Below are positions 45,722 to 53,225 of a DNA stretch of 57,360 bases, piece by piece (the first letter of the stretch is position 1; each line of letters starts with the position of its first letter). The position numbers and the translations under genes were made by a program. Source of the DNA: Bacteroidota bacterium (lineage in GTDB: Bacteria; Bacteroidota; Bacteroidia; Bacteroidales; JAAUTT01); NCBI GenBank assembly GCA_020048915.1, contig JAIFLU010000047.1:1-57360 (forward strand). The letters are read 5' to 3'. Below the pieces are notes generated by a model. That model worked only from the letters and a program-made list of their open reading frames with translations. It was not told where the DNA came from and ran no database searches.

Positions 45722-45754
45722 CCGGAAAGTGCTGAGAACATTTTCCGGTTTTTT
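45722..45754 (+). terminator. plus-strand terminator-like hairpin antisense to the susC leader
   Basis: CCGGAAAGT (45722-45730) pairs with ATTTTCCGG (45740-45748), with one G-U pair, and is followed by six T (45749-45754) on the plus strand. All genes here are on the minus strand, so this would end transcripts running opposite to susC. On the minus strand the same hairpin has a run of A before it and no T-run. Confidence 0.5.
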
Positions 45755-45821
45755 CATTCTTGGTAGTGCCTTTTAAGTTGAGTTCATTTTATTTAGTAGT
45801 TTTTAGTTTAGTATTGCTTCG

Positions 45822-46811
45822 TTATTCTATAAATACCTTGTTCTGTTTGATTTTATATTTAAAAGGGGAGTTTGTTTGCATAATTTTTAAGATCTGATCG
45901 AGTGATTCGTAATTGTAAAAACTTCCACTATATTTGATATACCGCATTTTTTCCTTCGAGAATATAAATTCCATATTAAAATTACGGCTTAAGCGTTTCG
46001 AAATTTCTTCAAAACTCATCTTCCGGAATTTAAATTGCCCATTTAACCAACTGGTATAAAGGCTTGTTTCAACTTTTGAAATGGTAAAGGTTTTATTCGC
46101 TTTGGAATAAACAGCCAATTCGCTTGGTACTACCTGGGTGACATTTGTTTTTCCAGGCTGGGTAAGTGCAACGGAACCTGTTTCAAGAGCCAGTTTTACT
46201 TCGTTGTCGTCGCTGTAGCTGCTAACATTAAAGGAAGTTCCTAAAACTTTCACATTCACATGCGAAGTTTTCACTATAAACGGTTTAGATGGATTATGGC
46301 TCACCTGAAAATAGCCTTCGCCTTCGAGTCGCACTTCACGAACATCGCCGGAGAATGTACCCGGATAAACCAGTTTCGATTTGGAGTTTAACCATATTTT
46401 GGTACCATCGGCCAACGTAAGCTGTGCCTGCTGACCACTGGGAACTTCCAATTGATTATAGGTAATTTCCGGTTTTGGCTTATGCCATACTAAAAAGGAG
46501 ATTAGTGCTGTAAAACCAATGGTAATAATTATAGATGCTGCATATTTCCAAAAAGCCGGGACAATTAATTTTGATTCGGTTTCAATATTGGAATTAGGAG
46601 GTGAGATTTTATTTTTGAAGTCATTGAATTTTAATTGAAGTTCTGCTTCATCAATAGTTTTCGTTTGCATATCAGAAACTTCCCAGGAGTTCTTCAGTTC
46701 GGAAAAATATTGTTTGTTTTGCTCCGATTCTTCTACCCATGCAAATAACGATTCAAATTCCTGCTCGGTGCAGTTTCCCGATAAATACTTTACAATAATT
46801 TCCGCGTTCAT
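45822..46811 (-). CDS. FecR-family anti-sigma factor
   Basis: This 329-residue single-span inner-membrane regulator holds the ECF sigma factor inactive and receives the signal from the STN domain of SusC. The N-terminal cytoplasmic part (about 1-90, IIVKYLSGNCTEQEFESLFAWVEESEQNKQYF) is typical of Bacteroidetes FecR. A membrane helix (about 93-113) precedes the periplasmic FecR domain (QLTLADGTKIWLNSKSKLVYP, GEGYFQVSHNPSKPFIVKT, VLGTSFNVSSY). The C-terminal DUF4974-like part follows (LSRNFNMEFIF, YSGSFYNYESLDQILKIM). An ATG 9 bp upstream (46820) is also possible. It lies between the sigma factor and susC. Confidence 0.94.
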   Translation of the reverse strand: MNAEIIVKYLSGNCTEQEFESLFAWVEESEQNKQYFSELKNSWEVSDMQTKTIDEAELQLKFNDFKNKISPPNSNIETESKLIVPAFWKYAASIIITIGFTALISFLVWHKPKPEITYNQLEVPSGQQAQLTLADGTKIWLNSKSKLVYPGTFSGDVREVRLEGEGYFQVSHNPSKPFIVKTSHVNVKVLGTSFNVSSYSDDNEVKLALETGSVALTQPGKTNVTQVVPSELAVYSKANKTFTISKVETSLYTSWLNGQFKFRKMSFEEISKRLSRNFNMEFIFSKEKMRYIKYSGSFYNYESLDQILKIMQTNSPFKYKIKQNKVFIE

Positions 46812-46889
46812 GCTAAACATTAAGGTGATTCTACTTTTTTTAATAAACAGAATACCCCCAGGCTTACCCTACGGAAAAGAAAAGAAATT

Positions 46890-47495
46890 TTAAATAAAAA
46901 TGAAAATCAGAAATAACACCAGTAAATAATACCCTTTTAACGCTTCCCGAAGAAATTCAAGGGCGATGCTCATTTTTTTCTCGACCGTTTTAATTGAAAT
47001 ACCTAGTTTATCAGCTATTTCGGCATATTTAAAACCTTCGAAGCGACTCATTTTAAAAATCTCGGACGCTTGTCCCGGTAAGGAATCAATAGCTTTTTGG
47101 ATAGAACCTTCCAATTCCGTAAAAATTAATTTATTGGCATTAAACCTCTCCAGAGCATAATAGTTGAGTTGTATTTCCTTCCAGCTCCTCTCTTGGGAGA
47201 AAAGGTAATTTGTCCGCGCTTTGAGGTGATTGAGAAAATTAAGGCATTGATTTTTGGTAAGGGTGATTAAAAAATTGGTCAGGTTCGTATTTGGAGCAAG
47301 CGTTTCCCGTTTTTCCCAAAGGGTAAGAAAAACACTTTGCACAATATCGTTGGCATCGTCCCGGTCTTTCACATAAGCTTGGGCAAAGCGCTCCAACCCA
47401 TTAAAGTAGGCTTTATATACTTTTTCAAAGGCATCGATGTTGCCCATTTTTAAATCGGTTATAATATGATAATCCGGTTCCAATGGTAAAGCCAA
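46890..47495 (-). CDS. ECF RNA polymerase sigma-70 factor (FecI-like)
   Basis: This 201-residue sigma factor directs RNA polymerase to the utilisation locus when released by FecR. Region 2 (about 25-95) has FEKVYKAYFNGLERFAQAYVKDRDDANDIVQSVFLTLWEK-type sequence, and region 4 (about 130-185) has SLPGQASEIFKMSRFEGFKYAEIADKLGISIKTVEKKM. The protein ends in an unusual run of hydrophobic residues, YYLLVLFLIFIFI (189-201), with no following domain; it could anchor the protein to the membrane. It leads the sigma-fecR-susC-susD unit. Confidence 0.94.
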   Translation of the reverse strand: MALPLEPDYHIITDLKMGNIDAFEKVYKAYFNGLERFAQAYVKDRDDANDIVQSVFLTLWEKRETLAPNTNLTNFLITLTKNQCLNFLNHLKARTNYLFSQERSWKEIQLNYYALERFNANKLIFTELEGSIQKAIDSLPGQASEIFKMSRFEGFKYAEIADKLGISIKTVEKKMSIALEFLREALKGYYLLVLFLIFIFI

Positions 47496-47756
47496 TAAAT
47501 TGAGATAGTTGTTTTGGAAATTATTATAATAATGGGATAAATTTATACAAAGAATTTAAAACCAGCAGGCAGAATTCAAATTAACTTAATTTTGATAAAA
47601 AGATAAGTAACTTCTTTGTGATTTTTAGATTTAGAATCAATGCTGTTGATTAAAGCATATTGATTTGACTCCAGAGGGGCCGAGACTTAAGTTAACTATA
47701 GGTTATGCCCTTGATGCAAGCCTAGATAATAAGCAAATACTGTTTTTAAGAATATC

Positions 47757-48791
47757 CTAAATTTCGTCCAGATTTAAACTTACCGAAAAATGATTGGAAG
47801 CGCCTGCTAAATGGTAAGTGGCCCGACCATAGTCGATCACAAACTTCGAGATTTTTATGCCAAAGCCATACGAAAAACCAATCATTCCGGTTTTAGTCGA
47901 AACTGTCATTTCTTTTCGCCTTTGGTAGTTATATCCTGCGCGGATAAAAAAGTTCTTAATGGGATTGAATTCCACCCCCACTATAATATGCCGCATAAAC
48001 TGGTCGCTTACTTTGTCAATCTTACTTTTCTTTTCGCTTTGCGAAATGGCATTGTCGCTATTATTATCAGTCTTTACAGTATAAGTAAGGTCAGGTTTTT
48101 GAAGTTGATGGGCAGTAATCGAAAAACTTAACGGGGCATACCGGAGGCGTTGGGTAATACCGGCTACTATTTCGAAGGGTACCGGTTCATAGTTTCCACT
48201 GGAATAGGGGACTATTTGAGAGCCTACATTTCGCAAAACCAATCCGGCCGAAAAAAGCCGCTGCGGATTATAATACGATATGCCGGCATCGAAGACCAAC
48301 CCCATGGACGTATACTTTTCGTAAGTCGAGAGGATAGGTTTTACATTCACACCCACCTGCCAGAAGCTGTCTAATTTCAACGAATAGATAAGGTTAAATG
48401 CATAATCGGAAGCATGAAAAGTTCCGGTTTTTACCCCGGAGGCATTCGCTTCGGTAAAACTCCCATAATTCATGTAATGAATACCGAAAGCAAGGTTTTG
48501 GTTTTCTTTATATTTTTTAGCGATCGAAAAATAGCCATAGTTAACATCGGTAAAGTAGTTTACATAATTCAGCACCATATGATGGTGCATTCCACCGTTC
48601 AACAAGGCGGGGTTATGAAATGGCATGGACAAATCGCTATCGGGCAACGATACATTTTTCCCGCCCAACGATGCAATGCGGGGAGAGTTTGTGAGGTTCA
48701 GGAACGAATACGTTTGCCTGCCACCAATCTGCGCATTGGCCAATGGGAGCAATAACAATAAAAGAAGACAAACGAGGCTGGTACGAACCAT
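47757..48791 (-). CDS. porQ: type IX secretion system protein PorQ
   Basis: This 344-residue exported outer-membrane protein of the PorV/PorQ family works with PorU and PorZ in attaching type IX cargo to the cell surface. The signal peptide is MVRTSLVCLLLLLLLPLANAQ. The typical start of the mature protein, YSFLNLTNSPRIASLGGKNVSL, is followed by FHNPALLNGGMHHHMVLNYVNY. The rest consists of alternating strands ending in a barrel closure around FSVSLNLDEI. The other type IX components are not in the window. The neighbouring glycosyltransferase gene, 51 bp upstream, may be co-transcribed. Confidence 0.88.
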   Translation of the reverse strand: MVRTSLVCLLLLLLLPLANAQIGGRQTYSFLNLTNSPRIASLGGKNVSLPDSDLSMPFHNPALLNGGMHHHMVLNYVNYFTDVNYGYFSIAKKYKENQNLAFGIHYMNYGSFTEANASGVKTGTFHASDYAFNLIYSLKLDSFWQVGVNVKPILSTYEKYTSMGLVFDAGISYYNPQRLFSAGLVLRNVGSQIVPYSSGNYEPVPFEIVAGITQRLRYAPLSFSITAHQLQKPDLTYTVKTDNNSDNAISQSEKKSKIDKVSDQFMRHIIVGVEFNPIKNFFIRAGYNYQRRKEMTVSTKTGMIGFSYGFGIKISKFVIDYGRATYHLAGASNHFSVSLNLDEI

Positions 48792-48842
48792 AAATATATT
48801 TCGATAAGAAACGGTAATAGAACAGGTTTATTTTATCCGCTT

Positions 48843-49922
48843 CTATTCCGTTAATAGTTTTATGAATTTTTCTTCGGCACTTCGAACCCACAAAGGGAAT
48901 TCGTCGCTTTTCCGGTATTGGGGAATAAAATCGAGCAGCAGATCAAGATTAAAGGCAAAATCGTAAATCCCGGCACCGGCGCGGTTTGCATCGAAAGCAT
49001 TACATTCCTGTTCAAAATGGTTTCCGGTGGGAACCATCATTATAGGTTTTTGCAGGTAAAAGGCTTCGCATACCGATTCGAATCCGGCAGTGCTGGAGAA
49101 TGCCGTACAATCTTTCATATACTCTAAAAATTTCACATCGCTAATCCGGTGAAAAAACAAATTTGGACACGCTTCGAGTTCTTCGGGAGCATCTTTCTTA
49201 TCCCAAAAAAAATGGGTTATTTGCTCGGGATGACGTTCGTGCCATTTAATAATTTCGTCGCCATATCCGGCATTGAGCATGTACCCTAGGATATAGTTTT
49301 TATTGGAGGGAACCAATTCCAGAACTTCCTTACGAAGCAGCGGAGGGACAACGTAAATTTTACGGGATGGCCTGTCGGGCATGTACTTAAAAGAAAGCGC
49401 TAGGAATTTTTTCGCCCGGAATGAAGTCATCAGGGTATTGAAATTCAACAGAAACCGATCGATCCGTTTCCCTTTAGGAAAAATAAATTCGGGGTGAAGC
49501 AATAAAAACTGATGGCCAATGCAAAAATAGGGAACCTTGGGATTATGAAACAGGTAGGTAAAGCCCGCCAGCAATTCGTAATAGTTTATAACAATATCGG
49601 CTCTTGTTTCTATAATACGGTTAGCAATGAACCGCATACTTTTCAGAAAGGTTCTGAACTTTTGCAGATTATAAAGAATGGACTGAAATAACAGGATTTT
49701 CTTATTGTCAGAACCTACCAGGAAATTTGGACTTTCGTAAGTTTTGACATCACATTTTATTTTCTGATAAAAGAAGGAAGGAATTTCGCGTCGTGCGCTT
49801 TTTCCAACCAATACCTCCACAACCTCGTGGCCATTTCGTGTGAGCATATCTTGTAACGAGATGGCTTGAGTCATGTGGCCGCGGCCTTCTCCCTGAACGA
49901 TGAACAAAAAACGCATATTCAA
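48843..49922 (-). CDS. GT-B fold glycosyltransferase (MurG/MGDG-synthase-like)
   Basis: This 359-residue glycosyltransferase has a GT-B-like layout. The N-terminal Rossmann half has FIVQGEGRGHMTQAISLQDML (glycine-rich acceptor loop typical of MurG, MGDG synthase and UDP-glycosyltransferases). The C-terminal donor half has CTAFSSTAGFESVCEAFYLQKPIMMVP and NHFEQECNAFDANRAGAG, which matches the sugar-nucleotide binding region. The product is unknown; a membrane lipid or surface glycan is likely. No signal peptide, so it is cytoplasmic or membrane-associated. ATG codons at 49922 and 49916 are both possible. Confidence 0.85.
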   Translation of the reverse strand: MNMRFLFIVQGEGRGHMTQAISLQDMLTRNGHEVVEVLVGKSARREIPSFFYQKIKCDVKTYESPNFLVGSDNKKILLFQSILYNLQKFRTFLKSMRFIANRIIETRADIVINYYELLAGFTYLFHNPKVPYFCIGHQFLLLHPEFIFPKGKRIDRFLLNFNTLMTSFRAKKFLALSFKYMPDRPSRKIYVVPPLLRKEVLELVPSNKNYILGYMLNAGYGDEIIKWHERHPEQITHFFWDKKDAPEELEACPNLFFHRISDVKFLEYMKDCTAFSSTAGFESVCEAFYLQKPIMMVPTGNHFEQECNAFDANRAGAGIYDFAFNLDLLLDFIPQYRKSDEFPLWVRSAEEKFIKLLTE

Positions 49923-50005
49923 AAAACGTTAATTACAATTTTATTTTGAGCATTTAATTGAATGTGAATAAATTTCAATAAAGAAAAAAAAGCTTTTAAA
50001 CATAG

Positions 50006-50028
50006 AAACCCTAATAAAATTGGGATTT
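50006..50028 (-). terminator. possible terminator hairpin after the HAMP-GAF gene
   Basis: AAACCCTAAT (50006-50015) pairs with ATTGGGATTT (50019-50028) around a 3-nt loop, with one mismatch and one G-U pair. The minus strand has no immediate T-run, but a poly-T tract follows around 49984-49991. Confidence 0.35.
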
Positions 50029-50044
50029 ACAAAATAGTACGTTG

Positions 50045-51688
50045 TTATCCTTTCTTTTGAAGTTCGTCGATAGTGCGTTGCAGTTCGACCTCTTTTCGGG
50101 CCGACTGTTCTTGCGTTGCACGAAGTTCTTCCATATTTTGGCGCATTTCTTCTTCGCGGGTTGCCAGTTCTTCGGTTTGAATTTTCGACTGTTCCAGTAA
50201 CCGGGCAGTTTGCATGTTAAAACGTACAGTAGAAAGGGTCGAAGCAATTGTCTCTGCAATTTTTTCCACAAATTGAACCTGATACGATTGAATTACTTCA
50301 AAAGAGGCTATTTCGAACACCCCAAAAAGTTCATCATTCATAATCATTGGCACCAGAAGCAGGCATCGGGGGTTCGCATCTCCCAGTCCCGAATTAATTC
50401 GGATATAATTATCGGGTATATCGGTTAAAAAAATGGTTTCACGTTCTTTGGCACATCTGCCAACTAATCCTTCTTCCATACCAAGGCGGTTGGTAATAAA
50501 TTTCTGGCGGTTAAAGGCATAACAGGCAACCAAGTCAAGGCAAGGTTCTCCATATTCATCTTCGCCAACTACAAATAATCCTCCCTGATTGGCCCCAAGG
50601 TAATCAACCAGATTGCTAATGATATTGTAGGCCAGAACATCTAACTTGTCGTTATCTTTTCGTAAAATATCGCTGAATTTAGCTACCCCTGTTGTTGCCC
50701 AGTTACGCTGCTCATCTTCGAGTTTACGTTTCTTTTCTTCTTCAGCGGCCGCTTTGAGGTCGTCGCGCATGCGAAGCAGCGAATTACCCAGTACATCCTG
50801 TTTACTGGATGGCTTAAATGCACTGTTATAATTTCCACGGCCAATTTCAAGGGCAAAATTCGAAATCTTTTTCAATCCCGAAACAAGCGTATTTAGGGCT
50901 ATTGACATTTCTCCAATTTCATCGCTCCGCTCTTCCATTTGAGTATCGGGAAGTACTCCTTTACTCATGGAAAGTAACATGCTTTTCATAGAATTAATAG
51001 GTGCCACAAGCGACCTAACTGTTGCAAGTGCCAATATAAGCGAAACGAATACCAAAAATATACTGGTAAATAAAATGAAATTTTTAAGATTTGTGAGCAG
51101 TAATTCCATTTCGATCCTGGCCGAGTCTACTTTTAAGTTTTGGACTTTGATTAATCCTTCCAAACAGGTTAACACGTTTTTGGTTCTGGAGATTATTTCC
51201 CCATTATCAGAAACCAATGGGATTAGCTCAAACATAATATTTGGATTATTATATTTTTCCATTCCATTTAAGTTATCAATAACCTTTCGGTGTAGTGAGA
51301 AAAGTGTATCACGGATGCTGGAGCAAATTCCGGTGTAGGTTTCCTGGTCAGCCTCATCCCAATTATCTGCACGGATGGATAAAGACTTGAGTAATTCGGG
51401 GACGATTTCGCTATGCATTTTTAAGAGCTTTATCTTGTCAGGAGTGTCCGCTACTTTATCCACAAATACCCAGCTTTTTACTAAAGCCTGTGAATTATTC
51501 ACCAAATCGTGCAATTTGACTAATAATGCTTCCGATGGTTGATATTCCACACTTATTTTTTCGTTCAGTATCCTGCTTTTGTTCAGCACCCGTGTTATTA
51601 AAACAGCATTAATTACTAACGCAGCAGTGAGAATGCCAAAGCCTAATCCTATTTTGGCCGAAATTCGAAATGAAAATTTTCCCTTCAT
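50045..51688 (-). CDS. membrane HAMP-GAF sensor protein without output domain
   Basis: This 547-residue signalling protein has an N-terminal membrane helix (about 12-32) and a four-helix-bundle-like periplasmic sensor (about 35-205). A second helix (about 210-232) leads to a HAMP linker (about 233-290, VRSLVAPINSMKSMLLSM). A cytoplasmic GAF domain (about 355-500, NQGGLFVVG, LVACYAFNRQKF, EGLVGRCAKE, CLLLVPMIMNDELFGVFEI) ends in a coiled coil (about 505-547). The protein stops there: there is no histidine kinase, MCP signalling tip, GGDEF or PAS domain. A response may pass through partners. A good promoter match lies at 51712-51743. Confidence 0.85.
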   Translation of the reverse strand: MKGKFSFRISAKIGLGFGILTAALVINAVLITRVLNKSRILNEKISVEYQPSEALLVKLHDLVNNSQALVKSWVFVDKVADTPDKIKLLKMHSEIVPELLKSLSIRADNWDEADQETYTGICSSIRDTLFSLHRKVIDNLNGMEKYNNPNIMFELIPLVSDNGEIISRTKNVLTCLEGLIKVQNLKVDSARIEMELLLTNLKNFILFTSIFLVFVSLILALATVRSLVAPINSMKSMLLSMSKGVLPDTQMEERSDEIGEMSIALNTLVSGLKKISNFALEIGRGNYNSAFKPSSKQDVLGNSLLRMRDDLKAAAEEEKKRKLEDEQRNWATTGVAKFSDILRKDNDKLDVLAYNIISNLVDYLGANQGGLFVVGEDEYGEPCLDLVACYAFNRQKFITNRLGMEEGLVGRCAKERETIFLTDIPDNYIRINSGLGDANPRCLLLVPMIMNDELFGVFEIASFEVIQSYQVQFVEKIAETIASTLSTVRFNMQTARLLEQSKIQTEELATREEEMRQNMEELRATQEQSARKEVELQRTIDELQKKG

Positions 51689-51711
51689 GGTTCCATGAAT
51701 ATTGTATTATT

Positions 51712-51743
51712 CAAATTTAATGCATTCTGTGAATATTTTACAA
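51712..51743 (-). promoter_or_regulatory. promoter of the HAMP-GAF gene
   Basis: On the minus strand TTG (51741-51743) and TAAATTTG (51712-51719) are separated by 21 bp, matching the Bacteroidetes TTG-N17-23-TAnnTTTG promoter pattern. The -7 element is 24 bp from the ATG. Confidence 0.6.
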
Positions 51744-51870
51744 GAATGCTGAAAAATTGTAGCAGACACCTTCTCATATATCTTCCAGAGGAAGAAAATC
51801 GGATTGAAGGTTGAATTAATAAAAGACCGATTTTTTTAAGTTAATTACAACCTCCTCCAATCGAAGGGAA

Positions 51871-53034
51871 TTACTTTAATTTTGCTAAACGTTCGCCAGC
51901 ACGTTTTAGCGTATCATCATCTTTCGCAAAGCAAAATCGAAGTGTTTTATAATCGGTTTTTCTATGGTAAAATACAGAAACAGGAATACTTGCAACACCA
52001 ATTTCCTTTGTAAGCTTAACGGCTAAATCGTAATCATTTTCCTTGGTAATATTAGAATATGAGAGGTTTTGAAAATAACTTCCTTTCGAGGGAACGTAAG
52101 AGAAATTAGAACCCTTTATACATTTGAGAAACACATCTCGTTTTTGCTCATAAAAAGCAGAAACGGAGAGATAGTTATCCGGTGTTTTAAGAAAATCAGC
52201 AATGGCAAATTGTACAGGTGTAATTGTGCAGAATGTCAGAAATTGATGAATTTTCCGGAATTCGACTGTCAAATCAGCAGGGGCTAAGCAATATCCTACC
52301 TTCCATCCTGTTACATGAAAAGTTTTTCCAAAAGAGCCGCAAACAAAACTTCGTTCCTGCAAAATGGTGTGAGAAATTAAAGAATGGTGCTTTTCTCCAT
52401 CAAAAACGATATGTTCGTAAACTTCATCGCCCAAAAGGAATATATGCGTGTCTTTCACAATATTTGCCAGTTCGTTGAGGTCATTTGGCCCCAAAATACT
52501 TCCAGCCGGGTTATGTGGGGTATTTATAATAATAAGTTTTGTGCGGGGAGAAATTTTCCCTTTTACATCTTCCCAATCAATGGTATAATGAGGGGGAGTT
52601 AATGATACATAAATAGGAATTCCTCCATTTAATTCAATTGCCGGAGCATAACTATCGTAAGCCGGTTCGAATACAATAACTTCGTCATCGGGTCTCACTA
52701 TGGCAGAAATAGCCGCAAACAGTGCTTCAGTTGCCCCGGAAGTAATAGTTATTTCCAATTCGGGGTGATATTGAACACCATACAATTCAAATGTTTTTTG
52801 CGCAATAGCTTCGCGAAGCGAATGTACGCCAATCATTGGAGCATATTGGTTAAACCCTTTCCTCATATAGTATTCAACCAGAGAGATTAGGGCAGGAGAT
52901 GCCTCGAAATTCGGAAATCCCTGCGATAGATTAATAGCATTGTAGTCTGCTGCCAATTTCGACATTACCGAAAAAATAGTAGTCCCATTATTCGGGAGTT
53001 TTGAATATAGCACCGGTCGAACATTGGCTTTCAT
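51871..53034 (-). CDS. PLP-dependent aminotransferase (methionine/kynurenine aminotransferase-like)
   Basis: This 387-residue fold-type I aminotransferase resembles YbdL and related methionine or kynurenine aminotransferases. Motifs are AINLSQGFPNFEASPALI, GFNQYAPMIGVHSLREAI, ITSGATEALFAAI, INTPHNPAGSIL, LLGDEVYEHIVFDG and the PLP-lysine motif GSFGKTFHVTGWKVGY, with LRFCFAKDD holding the carboxylate-binding Arg. The ATG at 53034 is preferred because the 13 residues added by the longer frame (53073) are asparagine-rich and not conserved in type. It is divergent from the M16 protease gene. Confidence 0.9.
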   Translation of the reverse strand: MKANVRPVLYSKLPNNGTTIFSVMSKLAADYNAINLSQGFPNFEASPALISLVEYYMRKGFNQYAPMIGVHSLREAIAQKTFELYGVQYHPELEITITSGATEALFAAISAIVRPDDEVIVFEPAYDSYAPAIELNGGIPIYVSLTPPHYTIDWEDVKGKISPRTKLIIINTPHNPAGSILGPNDLNELANIVKDTHIFLLGDEVYEHIVFDGEKHHSLISHTILQERSFVCGSFGKTFHVTGWKVGYCLAPADLTVEFRKIHQFLTFCTITPVQFAIADFLKTPDNYLSVSAFYEQKRDVFLKCIKGSNFSYVPSKGSYFQNLSYSNITKENDYDLAVKLTKEIGVASIPVSVFYHRKTDYKTLRFCFAKDDDTLKRAGERLAKLK

Positions 53035-53225
53035 AAATCGGCTCTCTTGGTTGGTATTTGAATTATTATACAATTTACTATAAAATAGATTGAAATGGAA
53101 GGGTTATTCCATCTTATTATTCTTTATTTTTAAAACATTGTTCGATATGTTTGGGAACAAAACTTTTCAAAGCATGTTTTATTTTATAAACTTCATTTTC
53201 AGAATATTTAAAACGCTAAATTAAT

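Noticed and set aside
53074..53225. Promoter for the M16 protease gene with TTTG at 53150-53153
   Set aside because: The best -7-like sequence, TATTTTAT, matches poorly and lies 26 bp away, outside the usual spacing.
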